A stretch of DNA of 64,000 bases from an uncultured Clostridia bacterium (GTDB lineage Bacteria > Bacillota > Clostridia > Christensenellales > Borkfalkiaceae). Location: assembly GCA_944358655.1 (NCBI GenBank), contig CALVRO010000004.1, forward strand, positions 1-64,000. The letters run 5' to 3'. Made by a program: the position numbers and the translations under genes. Position 1 is the first letter of the stretch; every line of letters starts with the position of its first letter. Shown piece by piece: positions 7,548-16,358 of this stretch. The notes below the pieces were generated by a model that searched no databases, was not told the origin of the DNA, and worked only from the letters and a program-made list of their open reading frames with translations.

Positions 7548-8786
7548 TTACAAATTTTTGATGAACGAGCAGATATAGAAGCCCGCGCCCATGGATATGT
7601 GGGGGAGAAACTGCAGCCCGTACTTTGTGGCCCTGTGCCCGAGGGGGCTTTCGAGGGGCGCGAGGGAGAACTGAGGGTGAGCACACAAAAAGTTGTGCGC
7701 GGCGGTGTCGTTCTCCTCGGGGAGGATAGAGCAGGTGGAGTAGTACAGCCTGCCGCCCTCCTTTACATACCGCGCGGCGGTGTTTAAGAGCGCGGCCTGC
7801 GTGGCCATGAGCGAGGGGATGTCCTCCTCCCTGCGGTTGCGCTTTATGTCGGGATCTTCGTTTATCACGCCCGTGCCAGAGCAGGGCGCGTCAACCAGCA
7901 CGGCGTCGAAGGCGGCCCCATATTCGGGCTCGAACACCGTGGAGTCGGCGCAGACGGCCGTAACGTTTTTGACGCCCATGCGGCTGCAGTAGGACTTGAT
8001 CAGCTCCGTCCTGTGCGGGTGGAGCTCAAGCGAGGTGACGCTTTTGAACTTTTTGGAGAGCAGCACGCTCTTTCCGCCCGGGGCGGCGCACATATCGAGC
8101 AGGCGTTCGCCGCCGCATATTGCCTCGCAAATGGCTATGGAGCCTATCGACTGAAAGGTGTAATCGCCCGCGAAAAAGCCGTCGTCGCGCACAAAGCGCC
8201 TGAAGATATACGCGTCCTTGAAGGGCGTTGCAAGGGGCGCGTCGCCGTCGCCCCGCCGCGAAAGGTACTCCTCAGCTCCCCTTTCGAAGCGCACGCACAG
8301 GCCAAAGGAGGGCGTGGCGAGGACGGCCTCGGCCTCTCCCTTGTAGCTGCGCCTGACCTTTTTGGCCAGCCAGAGGGGCACGGAGGCCGACACCGACAGG
8401 CGCTCGTCGGCCTGCGCGGGCAGAGGGGGCACCTTGTAGGAGCGCAGAAAGGCGTTGACGAAGCCCGCCGCGCCGCCCTTGCCCAGCTTTTTGGTGAGCT
8501 CGACGGCGCTGTCCACCACCGTGTAGTCGTGCAGGCGGAGATATTCGAGGACGTAAAGCGCTATCTTTAAGATGAGCCGCACGGCCGCCCCCGGCGTCCT
8601 TTCAGCGTTGGCCGAGATGACGTAGTCGAGCCATATGTCCCGCTCGAGCACGCCGTAGCAGATGGCCACGGTGCGGTTTTTGTTGGCGGGCTCCACGGCG
8701 CTCTCCGCAAGGGCCTGTTTGAAGTATTTGCCCCCCGAATATACCTTGTTCAACACTATATAGGGGTCGGTGAGAGGATTAGTCAA
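7548..8786 (-). CDS. rsmB: 16S rRNA (cytosine-967-C5) methyltransferase RsmB
   Basis: The 412-residue protein has an N-terminal NusB-like RNA-binding domain (about 1-135) and a C-terminal SAM methyltransferase domain. The SAM loop LLDMCAAPGGKS, the motif DAPCSGTGV and the catalytic STCS are present. It overlaps fmt by eight bases and precedes rlmN, the order found in Bacillus. Confidence 0.95.
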   Translation of the reverse strand: MTNPLTDPYIVLNKVYSGGKYFKQALAESAVEPANKNRTVAICYGVLERDIWLDYVISANAERTPGAAVRLILKIALYVLEYLRLHDYTVVDSAVELTKKLGKGGAAGFVNAFLRSYKVPPLPAQADERLSVSASVPLWLAKKVRRSYKGEAEAVLATPSFGLCVRFERGAEEYLSRRGDGDAPLATPFKDAYIFRRFVRDDGFFAGDYTFQSIGSIAICEAICGGERLLDMCAAPGGKSVLLSKKFKSVTSLELHPHRTELIKSYCSRMGVKNVTAVCADSTVFEPEYGAAFDAVLVDAPCSGTGVINEDPDIKRNRREEDIPSLMATQAALLNTAARYVKEGGRLYYSTCSILPEENDTAAHNFLCAHPQFSLAPLESPLGHRATKYGLQFLPHISMGAGFYICSFIKNL

Positions 8787-9693
8787 GTAAGTCGCCCGCC
8801 TTTATCTTTCTGCCGTTGACGAGGTCGGCCGCCGAGAGCACCTTGCCGCCCGCGAACTGCGCGGAGAGTATGCAAAAAGCCCCCCTTTCGCACGAAACGA
8901 CTATGCCCTCCCGCCTGTCGGCGGAGAGCACGCGCCCGCGCTCTCCCCCCTCGCACTCTGCAAGGCGGGCCTTGAATATGTTGAGCTGAACGCCACCCGC
9001 AAAGCAATATGCCAGCGGCTGCGGGCTCATGGCGTTGACGAGGCGGCACTCGGCCTCGGCGTCGGCAAAGGTCAGGCGCGCGTCCTCCTTTTTGATCTTT
9101 TTGCAGTAGGTGGCGAGGCCTTCGTCCTGAAGAAGGGTGTTTTTGTCGCCCGACGAGATGTGGCGGACGGCCTCAATGGCGGCTTCGGCCGAGAGCAGCG
9201 ACAGCTCGGCGGACAGTTCGCCGCACGTTTTATCGCCCACATCGCACCGCTTTACAAGCAGGATATCGCCGCAGTCCAGCGCCTCCTCCGTGCGCATTAC
9301 GGTGACGCCCGTGTAGCGTTCGCCCGCAAGTATGGCCGACTGAATGGGGCTTGCGCCCCTGAATTTGGGCAGCAGCGAAGCGTGCAGGTTCCACACCCCC
9401 TCGGGAAAGATATCCAATATCTCCTTGGTGAGTATCTGCCCGTAGGCGCAGGTTATCATAATATCGCCGCCGAGGGCGCGCACTTGGTCGGCGTGGTCGC
9501 GCAGCCTTGCAAAGTCGAGCACGGGTATGCCGTGCGCGAGGGCGTACTGCTTGACGGGCGTGGGCGTTAGCGTTCTCTTTCTGCCCACGGGCCTGTCGGG
9601 CTGGGTGATGACGCCGACAACTTCGCACTCTTTGGCAAGCGCCTCGAGCGAGGGCAGCGCATACGCGGGCGTACCCGCAAAAACTATCTTCAT
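8779..9693 (-). CDS. fmt: Methionyl-tRNA formyltransferase
   Basis: This cytosolic enzyme formylates initiator Met-tRNA with 10-formyltetrahydrofolate. The ATG at 9693 (MKIVFAGTP) is chosen because GGAGG lies eight bases upstream; longer frames only translate the palindromic repeat upstream. The catalytic region NLHASLLPKFRGASPIQ and the C-terminal OB-type domain are intact in 304 residues. It is coupled to rsmB by overlap and follows def. Confidence 0.95.
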   Translation of the reverse strand: MKIVFAGTPAYALPSLEALAKECEVVGVITQPDRPVGRKRTLTPTPVKQYALAHGIPVLDFARLRDHADQVRALGGDIMITCAYGQILTKEILDIFPEGVWNLHASLLPKFRGASPIQSAILAGERYTGVTVMRTEEALDCGDILLVKRCDVGDKTCGELSAELSLLSAEAAIEAVRHISSGDKNTLLQDEGLATYCKKIKKEDARLTFADAEAECRLVNAMSPQPLAYCFAGGVQLNIFKARLAECEGGERGRVLSADRREGIVVSCERGAFCILSAQFAGGKVLSAADLVNGRKIKAGDLLD

Positions 9694-9742
9694 AATATCG
9701 GCCTCCGCGCCCTCGGGCGCACGAAAAATTGCCGCGCATGGC

Positions 9743-9771
9743 GGCGTTGCCCCGCACATATGCGCGGGGAA
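9743..9771. repeat. Palindromic repeat, copy 1 (degenerate)
   Basis: GGCGTTGCCCCGCACAT with a diverged right arm lies between def and fmt. Perfect and degenerate copies occur at 16294 and 38968. Confidence 0.75.
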
Positions 9772-9775
9772 TGGG

Positions 9776-10237
9776 TCACTCCTCGTCGGGCAGGTCGTAG
9801 ACCTCGCTTGCGATATCCGTGTAGATGACGCCGTCGAGGTGGTCGAGCTCGTGGCAGACGGCGCGGGCAAAGAAGCCTTCGGCCGTCAGCTTGTGCTTGC
9901 GGCCGAAGCGGTCGCGGTACTCGGCCTTTATCTTCATGGGGCGGGTGACCGTGCCCTGCTTGCCCTTTACCGAGAGGCAGCCCTCGGGGCCCGTCTGCTC
10001 GCCCTTGCGGAACAATATTACGGGGTTTACCATTTCGAACAGCCCCTCCTCCACGTCGACAACGACGGCGCGCACGGGCACGCCTATCTGGGGCGCGGCG
10101 AGGCCGGCGCCGTTTTCGGCGCGGACGGTGTCCTTGAGATCGTTCATCAGCGCGGACAGCTTTTCATCGAATTTTTTAACTTCGGCGCACTTGGTCCTTA
10201 AGACTTCGTCGCCCACCTGAACTACATATTTTACCAT
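9776..10237 (-). CDS. def: Peptide deformylase
   Basis: The 153-residue metalloenzyme removes the formyl group from nascent proteins. All three motifs are present: GAGLAAPQIG (43-52), EGCLSV (85-90, metal-ligand cysteine) and HELDH (129-133, two histidine ligands and the catalytic glutamate). The residue before HELDH is cysteine rather than the usual glutamine. The gene pairs with fmt, its functional counterpart. Confidence 0.96.
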   Translation of the reverse strand: MVKYVVQVGDEVLRTKCAEVKKFDEKLSALMNDLKDTVRAENGAGLAAPQIGVPVRAVVVDVEEGLFEMVNPVILFRKGEQTGPEGCLSVKGKQGTVTRPMKIKAEYRDRFGRKHKLTAEGFFARAVCHELDHLDGVIYTDIASEVYDLPDEE

Positions 10238-10333
10238 TTTTGCGTATTCCTTTTGAGTTTTGCCGTCGGCACGGCATGTGCTTTGACTCGGTGATATGGC
10301 CGCGCGAACGGGCGCGCTGGGAGATACGGCCCG

Positions 10334-12502
10334 TCAACTGAGGTTGGCGGGGTTCTCCTCCACATACGCCAGCACGTCGCCCGAGGAGGCGCCGACGGCT
10401 ATGTCGTATATCTTTGGCAGGAGCTTGTCGCTCTTGAGGCGCATGAGCACCTGATAGCGCACCCGCCCCTGCAGTTTTTTTATGGGGGAATGCATCTTGT
10501 TGAAGAAGATGAACTCGTCGCCGTCGGCCTTGCGCAGCTCGTCTATGGCGAAGTAGACCTGCTTTAACACCTCGAGCGCGGGGCCGTCCTTTTCGGCGGT
10601 GACCATCACGCGGCAGATGAGCGAGAAGGGCGGAAAGAGGGTGGCGCGGCGTATTTTTATCTCGTTTTCGAAAAAGCCCTTGTAGTCGTAGCTGACGGCA
10701 TAGCGCAGTATGTAATTTTCGGGCGAGTAGGTCTGCAGCACCACCTTGCCCTTTTCGTCGGCGCGGCCGCTGCGCCCCGCCACCTGCGTGATGAGCTGAA
10801 AGGTGCGCTCGCCGCTGCGGTAGTCGGAAAAATGCAGGCTCATGTCGGCGTCGAGTATGCCCACCAGAGTGACCGAGGGAAAGTCGTGCCCCTTGGCTAT
10901 CATCTGCGTTCCCACAAGTATATCCGCCTCCCTTCTGCCGAAGGCGGAGAGTATTTTGTAGTGCCCGTCCTTGCCCGTTACCGTGTCGTTGTCCATGCGC
11001 AGTATGCGCGCGGAGGGAAAGAGCCGATTAAGGTCGGCCACAACGCGCTGGGTGCCCGTGCCGCCGTAGCGGAGGTGCACTCCGCCGCACTCGGGACATG
11101 CCGAAAGCATATGGTATCTGGCGCCGCAGTAGTGGCACTTTAAGCAGTTCTCCTCCGAATGGTAGGTGAGGGACACGTCGCAGTTGACGCACTTGGCCAC
11201 ATACCCGCAGTCCTGACAGATGACCGTTTTGGCGTATCCCCTGCGGTTGAGGAAGATTATGGCCTGATTGCCCGCGCCGAGAGTTGCGGCCAGCTCCTCG
11301 CGGAGCGCACGCGAAAAGGCGGTGTTGTTGCCCGCCCTGACCTCGGCGCGCATGTCCGAGATGACCACCTCGGGCAGGGGCTTTTTGTTTATCCTCTGCG
11401 GCAGTTCGACGAGCCCGTATCGGCCTTCGGTGGCGCATATGTAGTCCTCTACCGCGGGCGTGGCCGAGCCGAGGATGAGCTTGCAGCCGTTGTACCTGGC
11501 GCGCAGCTTGGCTATGTCGATAGTAGAATAGCGGGGCGCCGTCTCCGATTGGTAGGAGGAGTCGTGCTCCTCGTCTATGATTATGGCGCCGAGGTTTTCG
11601 AGGGGGGCGAATATGGCCGAGCGGGCGCCTATGGCTATTTTGGCCTCGCCCGAGCGCAGCCTCCACCACTCGTCGAAGCGCTCGCCCGCAGAAAGGCCGC
11701 TGTGCATTATGGCGGCGGCGCTGCCGAACCTGCGCCTGAGCTGGCGGAGCATCTGGGGAGTGAGCGAGATCTCGGGCACTAAAAATATGGCCGTCCTGCC
11801 CCTTTTGAGCACTTCGGCTATGTAGCTTAAATAAATTTCGGTCTTGCCGCTGCCCGTAACGCCGTGTATGAGCTGCACCGTCTTGGGCGAGGACTCTATG
11901 TATGCGAGAGCCTCGCGCTGCGCGGGGGTCAGGGCGACGGGCTCGAAGGGCTCGTCCTCGCCGAGCATGGGCGAGCGGGTGCGGCGCACCTTGTAAACCT
12001 CCGCCCCGCCCTTCTTTACGAGGGCGGCCACGGCCGAGCGGCCGAATTCCTCGCAAAAGGCGGTGTATTCCCTGTCGCCGCCGCGCAGACCGTCGAGCGC
12101 GGCCTGCTGATTTTTGGCCGATTTTGAAAGGGGTATTGTCGGGTCGGCGAGGCGGATATAGTTTTTATATACCTCGCTCACCCTGCCGAGGCGCATTTCG
12201 GAGGGCAGAAAGAGCCTTAAGGCCACGGCCTTGGGCACGCGGTAGCGCGCGGCGATGTTCTCCATCAGCCGAAAGCACTCGGGGATGAGCGCGGGCTGCT
12301 CGTCGTAGACACAGCGCACGGGCTTTATTTTTCGCGCGTCGAAAGAGGGGCTGTCGCTTGTGCTTATGACAAACCCCTCCTCCACCCTTCCGCCGAAGGG
12401 CACCTTTACCCTGCTGCCCGCGGCCGTGCCTTCGGGGCAGGAATATTCAAATACCTTGTCCACACGGCTGTGGGCGATATCGACTATTACCTGACAATAC
12501 AT
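10334..12502 (-). CDS. priA: Primosomal protein N' (replication restart helicase)
   Basis: PriA reloads the replicative helicase at stalled forks. The 722-residue product has the N-terminal DNA-binding domain, a helicase core with Walker A GVTGSGKTE and Walker B IDEEHD, and an inserted zinc domain with four CxxC pairs (CQDCG, CVNCD, CLKCHYCG, CPECG). The ATG at 12502 (MYCQVIVDIA) matches usual PriA starts; an upstream in-frame start adds only basic residues. It lies after rpoZ, but coaBC, present between them in Bacillus, is missing. Confidence 0.95.
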   Translation of the reverse strand: MYCQVIVDIAHSRVDKVFEYSCPEGTAAGSRVKVPFGGRVEEGFVISTSDSPSFDARKIKPVRCVYDEQPALIPECFRLMENIAARYRVPKAVALRLFLPSEMRLGRVSEVYKNYIRLADPTIPLSKSAKNQQAALDGLRGGDREYTAFCEEFGRSAVAALVKKGGAEVYKVRRTRSPMLGEDEPFEPVALTPAQREALAYIESSPKTVQLIHGVTGSGKTEIYLSYIAEVLKRGRTAIFLVPEISLTPQMLRQLRRRFGSAAAIMHSGLSAGERFDEWWRLRSGEAKIAIGARSAIFAPLENLGAIIIDEEHDSSYQSETAPRYSTIDIAKLRARYNGCKLILGSATPAVEDYICATEGRYGLVELPQRINKKPLPEVVISDMRAEVRAGNNTAFSRALREELAATLGAGNQAIIFLNRRGYAKTVICQDCGYVAKCVNCDVSLTYHSEENCLKCHYCGARYHMLSACPECGGVHLRYGGTGTQRVVADLNRLFPSARILRMDNDTVTGKDGHYKILSAFGRREADILVGTQMIAKGHDFPSVTLVGILDADMSLHFSDYRSGERTFQLITQVAGRSGRADEKGKVVLQTYSPENYILRYAVSYDYKGFFENEIKIRRATLFPPFSLICRVMVTAEKDGPALEVLKQVYFAIDELRKADGDEFIFFNKMHSPIKKLQGRVRYQVLMRLKSDKLLPKIYDIAVGASSGDVLAYVEENPANLS

Positions 12503-12541
12503 GCGATATATGCCCCGACGAACGCGGGGCGGCTTCAAGCA

Positions 12542-12566
12542 AAATCGCCCACGCGGGGCGATTTTT
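12542..12566 (-). terminator. Short hairpin between rpoZ and priA
   Basis: ATCGCCCCGCG and TGGGCGAT pair, followed on the minus strand by TTTTG. It may reduce read-through from rpoZ into priA or act as an RNA-processing site. Confidence 0.4.
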
Positions 12567-12569
12567 GAC

Positions 12570-12791
12570 TTAGTCCTTTACTGCCTTTATTTTGCCCTCT
12601 TCTATCTCCTCGCAGGCGAGAGCTATCTCCTTTAAGCGGTGGGGATTTTCGCGCGGGTTGACCACGCTGTTCTGTTCGATTAGCTGACGGGCGCGCTTGG
12701 CCACCACTACGCACAGCGCGTAGCGCGAGGTGTGGCCGCCGTTTTCGTTGAGCTTGGATATGAGCGAATCTACGGGGGGTACGTTTATCAT
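12570..12791 (-). CDS. rpoZ: RNA polymerase omega subunit
   Basis: The 73-residue protein is the omega subunit, which helps assemble beta' into RNA polymerase. SRYALCVVVAKRARQL near residues 22-37 is the conserved helix, followed by the typical acidic tail EEIEEGKIKA. Its start overlaps the gmk stop by four bases, as expected for the gmk-rpoZ pair. Confidence 0.93.
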   Translation of the reverse strand: MINVPPVDSLISKLNENGGHTSRYALCVVVAKRARQLIEQNSVVNPRENPHRLKEIALACEEIEEGKIKAVKD

Positions 12792-13369
12792 TTTATGCCT
12801 CTTCTCCTATTTTCAACAATTTTTAATATGTTCTCGACAGTCTCTTCGAGATCGTCGTTGATTATCGTGTAGTCGTAGAAGGACGAGCGCGACATTTCGT
12901 AGTCGGCCCGCTCGAGCCTGCGGGCGATGAGCTCCTCGTCCTCGGTGCCGCGGAGGCGCAGCCTGCGCACCAGCTCTTCGCGGCTGGGCGGGGCTATCAT
13001 CAGGAGCAGCGAATTTTCGGGGAACTGCTCGCGCACGCGGCGGGCGCCGTCCACCTCTATTTCGAGCACGACGGCCTTGCCCTCGGCTATCTTCTGCTCT
13101 ACGAAGAAGCGGGGCGTGCCGTAGTAATTTTCGAAGTGGTTGGAGTACTCCAAAAATCCGCCCTCGGCTATCATCTTTTCAAAGGTATTGCGGGAGATGA
13201 AAAAGTAGCTCTTGCCATCCTTTTCCCCCTCGCGCGGGGCGCGCGTGGTGCAGGACACGGACAGCACGGCGTCGCGCATGCGGTTTATGAGCATGTTTAC
13301 GACGGTGCCCTTGCCTACGCCCGACGGGCCCGATATTACTATTATTATTCCCTTTCCCTCACTCAACAT
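12788..13369 (-). CDS. gmk: Guanylate kinase
   Basis: This 193-residue enzyme phosphorylates GMP to GDP. The P-loop GPSGVGKGT is at residues 14-22, followed by SCTTRAPREGE and the GMP-binding tyrosine segment. It overlaps yicC by 11 bases and rpoZ by four, so the three genes are translationally coupled. The remA gene usually between yicC and gmk in Bacillus is absent. Confidence 0.96.
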   Translation of the reverse strand: MLSEGKGIIIVISGPSGVGKGTVVNMLINRMRDAVLSVSCTTRAPREGEKDGKSYFFISRNTFEKMIAEGGFLEYSNHFENYYGTPRFFVEQKIAEGKAVVLEIEVDGARRVREQFPENSLLLMIAPPSREELVRRLRLRGTEDEELIARRLERADYEMSRSSFYDYTIINDDLEETVENILKIVENRRRGIK

Positions 13370-14234
13370 TCTGTACCTGTTCCCTTATTTTTTCTATCTC
13401 GTTCTTCATGTCCAGCGCCAACCTTGTGATGGTTATGTCGTTGGATTTGGAGCAGACGGTGTTGGTCTCCCTGTTGAATTCCTGGATGAGGAAGTCGAGC
13501 TTGCGGCCCACAAGCTCCTCGCCGCAGATGGCGCGGAATTGGGAGATGTGCGAGCGCAGGCGGGTGAGTTCCTCGTCGATATTGGCCTTGTCGGTAAAGA
13601 CGGTGACCTCGGTGAGCAGCCTGCCCTCGTCGACGGGCACGTTTTCGAGCGCCTGCCTGACCTTTTCTTCGAGCCTTGCGCGGTAGTCCTCGGCCACGAG
13701 AGGTGCGCGGGCGGCGATCTTTTGCACCATGCCCTCTATGTTGTCCACCCTTGCAAGCATGTCGGCGCGCAGCTTGGCGCCCTCGGCGGCGCGCATCTCG
13801 CCCAGTTTTTCAAGGGCGAGCGCAAGCGCGCTCTTCAAAGCGGCAACGAGCTCGTCGTCGGCGGCCGAGGCCTCCTCGGCCTTTAAAATGTCGGGCTGGC
13901 GGAGCACCGCCGTTACGGTGAGGTCGTTTGCGACTTCGGGGAAGAGCTCGCCTATCCTCTCCGCCGCCTTGACGTAGGCGCGCGCGGCGCTTTCGTCGAC
14001 GTAGTAGTTCTTTTCGCGTATGCGCTTGTCGGTAAAGCTGATGAACACGTCGGCGTGGCCGCGGGTGAGCGACTCGCGCACCATGGCGCGCACGGCGTCC
14101 TCGCAGCCCGAGAGCAGTTTGGGACATTTGAGCGACACGTCGAGATAGCGGTTGTTCACCGTTTTTACCTCGGCGGTAAGCTGTATGCCGCCCTCGCTGT
14201 ATTCCCCTCTGCCGAAACCCGTCATGCTGTACAT
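13359..14234 (-). CDS. yicC: YicC family endoribonuclease-like protein
   Basis: The 291-residue protein starts with the diagnostic MYSMTGFGRG and contains VKTVNNRYLD; the C-terminal DUF1732 part ends with NEIEKIREQVQN. E. coli YicC is reported to act in RNA degradation; the role here is inferred. It heads the gmk-rpoZ-priA-def-fmt-rsmB-rlmN cluster and has its own promoter. Confidence 0.93.
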   Translation of the reverse strand: MYSMTGFGRGEYSEGGIQLTAEVKTVNNRYLDVSLKCPKLLSGCEDAVRAMVRESLTRGHADVFISFTDKRIREKNYYVDESAARAYVKAAERIGELFPEVANDLTVTAVLRQPDILKAEEASAADDELVAALKSALALALEKLGEMRAAEGAKLRADMLARVDNIEGMVQKIAARAPLVAEDYRARLEEKVRQALENVPVDEGRLLTEVTVFTDKANIDEELTRLRSHISQFRAICGEELVGRKLDFLIQEFNRETNTVCSKSNDITITRLALDMKNEIEKIREQVQNVE

Positions 14235-14270
14235 CTTGCGTTCTTCCCTCGGATATATTTATACGAATAC

Positions 14271-14299
14271 ATTATACCTCATTCCTTTTAAAATTTCAA
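14271..14299 (-). promoter_or_regulatory. Promoter of the yicC-gmk-rpoZ operon
   Basis: On the minus strand TTGAAA (14294-14299) and TATAAT (14271-14276) are spaced by 17 bases; the leader is about 30 bases. Confidence 0.75.
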
Positions 14300-14330
14300 G
14301 CCGTTTATATAAATTTTTAAAAAAGTGTGC

Positions 14331-14363
14331 CGCCCGAGGCCGCCGCGGGTGGCCTCGGGCGGC
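14331..14363. terminator. GC-rich hairpin between divergent yicC and degV promoters
   Basis: CCGCCCGAGGCC and its inverse form a stem followed on the minus strand by CACACTTTTTT. It lies between two outward promoters, so it would stop antisense transcription toward yicC rather than end a known gene. Confidence 0.5.
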
Positions 14364-14386
14364 CGAAAATATCACAAAAATTTCTC

Positions 14387-14415
14387 TTGCGTTTTTTGCC
14401 GACAAGTGGTATAAT
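14387..14415 (+). promoter_or_regulatory. Promoter of degV
   Basis: TTGCGT (14387-14392) and TATAAT (14410-14415) are separated by 17 bases; transcription should start about 60 bases before degV. Confidence 0.7.
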
Positions 14416-14480
14416 GATTGTACAACAACAGCCGCACGGGCAGGCGGAAAGAGCCGTCCGCGCGGGAGAGGGGAAAAACA

Positions 14481-15329
14481 ATGAACATAAAGATAACATC
14501 CGACTCCACCTGCGACCTCGGCCGCGAACTCATCGAAGCAAACGACATAGGCATATTCGCGCTGCAGGTGACGCTGGGCGGGAAGTCCTTCCGCGACGGC
14601 GTGGACATAACCCCGCAGGACATATTCGACTACGTTGCCGCCAACGGCATACTGCCCAAGACGGCGGCGGGTTCCTCGGACGAGTACGAAAACTTTTTCC
14701 GCGCCCAACTTGAAGGGCACGACGCGCTCATTCACTTCAACATTTCCTCCAAGGCCTCGAGCAGCCACTCGGCGGCGCAGATAGCCGCCAAAAATTTCGG
14801 CGGCAAGGTGTTTGTGGTGGACAGCAAGGCGCTCTCCACCGGTCAGGGCCTACTTGTGCTGAAGGCGTGCGATCTGCGCGCGGAGGGCATGGACGCCCAA
14901 ACCATAGCAACTACCGTTCAGGGCCTGACGACAAAGGTAAACACCTCCTTCGTGCCCGACGACCTCAACTACCTGCACAAGGGCGGAAGATGCTCGCTTG
15001 CGGCCATGCTCGGCGCCAAGGTACTCAAGCTCCACCCCCTCATCGAGGAGGACAGCGAGGGCCAGCTGATAGCCAAAAAGAAGTACATGGGCAGCATGGA
15101 GAGGTGCATACGCACCTATATAGGCGACCTGCGCCTGCAATACCGCCGCTACGACAGGACGAGGTGCTTTATAACGCACTCGTGCGCCGACCAACAGCTT
15201 GTAGACCTCGCCAAGCGCGAAGTGGCGCACATGTTCGAGTTCGACGCCGTGTACGAAACGGTGGCGGGCGCCATAATAACCAGCCACTGCGGCCGCAACA
15301 CGCTGGGCGTGCTGTTCATGGTGGAATAA
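14481..15329 (+). CDS. DegV family fatty-acid-binding protein (FakB-like)
   Basis: The 282-residue protein has the DegV signature from its first residues: KITSDSTCDL, then GGKSFRDGVDI and the lipid-cavity segment after STGQGLLV. DegV/FakB proteins hold a fatty acid while FakA phosphorylates it, and a FakA homologue is encoded at 854. The ATG at 14481 follows GAGAGGGG; a longer in-frame start would place the promoter hairpin within the protein. It is monocistronic. Confidence 0.92.
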   Translation: MNIKITSDSTCDLGRELIEANDIGIFALQVTLGGKSFRDGVDITPQDIFDYVAANGILPKTAAGSSDEYENFFRAQLEGHDALIHFNISSKASSSHSAAQIAAKNFGGKVFVVDSKALSTGQGLLVLKACDLRAEGMDAQTIATTVQGLTTKVNTSFVPDDLNYLHKGGRCSLAAMLGAKVLKLHPLIEEDSEGQLIAKKKYMGSMERCIRTYIGDLRLQYRRYDRTRCFITHSCADQQLVDLAKREVAHMFEFDAVYETVAGAIITSHCGRNTLGVLFMVE

Positions 15330-15377
15330 TTTTAAAATTCGCCCGCATACATTTTTTATTGTTCCCAAACGATAAGA

Positions 15378-15411
15378 GGGGCGGCGGACTGCTTTGGCAG
15401 TCCGCCGCCCC
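15378..15411. terminator. Hairpin between convergent degV and HD genes
   Basis: GGGGCGGCGGACTGC and its perfect inverse surround a TTTG loop. It is placed to end both convergent genes; the adjacent ATTATTATA is only a weak T tract. Confidence 0.6.
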
Positions 15412-15455
15412 ATTATTATAAAAGTAATCACAGGCTCTTAACCGCGCCCGCCGTA

Positions 15456-16052
15456 TCAGTCTATGCCGCCCTCCAGCTCGTCGAGGGTGAGCGAAAAGGC
15501 GGGGATGAAGCGCTCCATGAAATACCCCAGCGCGGGCAGGGTCTCGGCGCGGGCGGCGAGGTCGTCGCCTATGCTCTTTTTGGCCTTAGCGAATTCGGTG
15601 TTGCCGCACCTCTCCTCCTCGAGACACTTTACATAGGCGGCCAGCCTGTCGGCGGCCTTTAAAATTTTGTACTCCTCCGAGGTCTGATCGGGCAGGACGA
15701 AGGGGGCGAGCCCTTGGGCGAGCTCTTCGGGCAGCATGCCGAGCAGCTTTTGGGCGGCGCGCGCCTCGATATCCTTGTACGCGCCCTTAATAGAGCTGTT
15801 GAAATACTTGATGGGCGTGGGCAGGTCGCCCGTCATCACCTCGCTGCACTCGTGGTAGACGGCGAAGAGCACGCACCCGGCCTCGTCGACGCAGCCGCCG
15901 AACACCCTGTTTGTCACAACGGCCAGAGCGTGGGCGAACATGGCCACCTGCTGGGAGTGCTCCATTATGTTCTCCTCGCGCACCGAGCGCATGAGCGACC
16001 AGCGCTTGATATACTTCATCCTGTCCATAAAAGCGTAGAAATCGTAAGACAT
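15456..16052 (-). CDS. YfbR-like HD-domain 5'-nucleotidase
   Basis: The 198-residue protein resembles YfbR 5'-deoxynucleotidases: WSLMRS near residue 18, the EHS helix, the GDLPTP signature and a late ADRLAAY metal-ligand segment. The central HD pair reads HE here (YHECSEVMTGDLP), keeping the histidine but replacing the aspartate. E. coli YfbR removes phosphate from dNMPs; this activity is inferred. ATG at 16052 has GAGG eight bases upstream. Confidence 0.85.
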   Translation of the reverse strand: MSYDFYAFMDRMKYIKRWSLMRSVREENIMEHSQQVAMFAHALAVVTNRVFGGCVDEAGCVLFAVYHECSEVMTGDLPTPIKYFNSSIKGAYKDIEARAAQKLLGMLPEELAQGLAPFVLPDQTSEEYKILKAADRLAAYVKCLEEERCGNTEFAKAKKSIGDDLAARAETLPALGYFMERFIPAFSLTLDELEGGID

Positions 16053-16081
16053 TTATTTATCCTCGCAAAATAAGTGAATAT

Positions 16082-16110
16082 ATTATATACCAAACGGGGC
16101 GCAAATTCAA
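16082..16110 (-). promoter_or_regulatory. Promoter of the HD phosphohydrolase gene
   Basis: Minus-strand TTGAAT (16105-16110) and TATAAT (16082-16087), 17-base spacer. Its -35 box directly touches the -35 box of the opposite thiT promoter. Confidence 0.7.
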
Positions 16111-16139
16111 TTGACTTTACTAAAAAAATGAAATATAAT
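16111..16139 (+). promoter_or_regulatory. Promoter of the TPP riboswitch-thiT unit
   Basis: TTGACT (16111-16116) and TATAAT (16134-16139) with a 17-base spacer; the transcript would start near 16146, just before the riboswitch. Confidence 0.8.
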
Positions 16140-16159
16140 TTGTGTAACAAAATTAAATT

Positions 16160-16252
16160 TACCGTCGGGGGTGCCCGCAAATTTGCATGCGAGGCTGAGA
16201 TCATACCCTTTGAATCGGCAACGTAATGGTTGAGCGATAGACATAAGAGTTA
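16160..16252 (+). promoter_or_regulatory. Thiamine diphosphate (TPP) riboswitch
   Basis: The THI-box core is clear: GGGGGTGCCCG, then the hallmark GCTGAGATCATACCCTTT, followed by the GAATCGGC-TAATGG-GAGCGATAG pyrophosphate-sensing half. It binds thiamine diphosphate. The second half deviates somewhat from consensus but keeps TAATG and GCG. A terminator hairpin follows at once, so ligand probably causes premature termination. Confidence 0.9.
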
Positions 16253-16255
16253 TTT

Positions 16256-16293
16256 GCGCCCCCGCGCCCTGTGCGGGAGCGTATTATTTTTTT
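16256..16293 (+). terminator. Riboswitch expression-platform terminator
   Basis: CCCCGC and GCGGG pair around GCCCTGT, followed by GTATTATTTTTTT. Placed directly after the TPP aptamer, it is the likely ligand-controlled terminator. Confidence 0.7.
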
Positions 16294-16327
16294 GGCGTTG
16301 CCCCGCACATATGTGCGGGGCAACGCC
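16294..16327. repeat. Perfect 34-bp palindrome, copy 2
   Basis: GGCGTTGCCCCGCACAT is followed by its exact inverse. It lies between the riboswitch terminator and the thiT ribosome binding site. The other two copies, at 9743 and 38968, are imperfect. Confidence 0.9.
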
Positions 16328-16358
16328 CTGTTCCGTCGGTAAAAGGAGGCAATTTTTT

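Noticed and set aside
16294..16327. Palindrome as the riboswitch terminator
   Set aside because: No T run follows it, whereas the hairpin at 16256-16293 has one; the palindrome is also repeated at unrelated loci.
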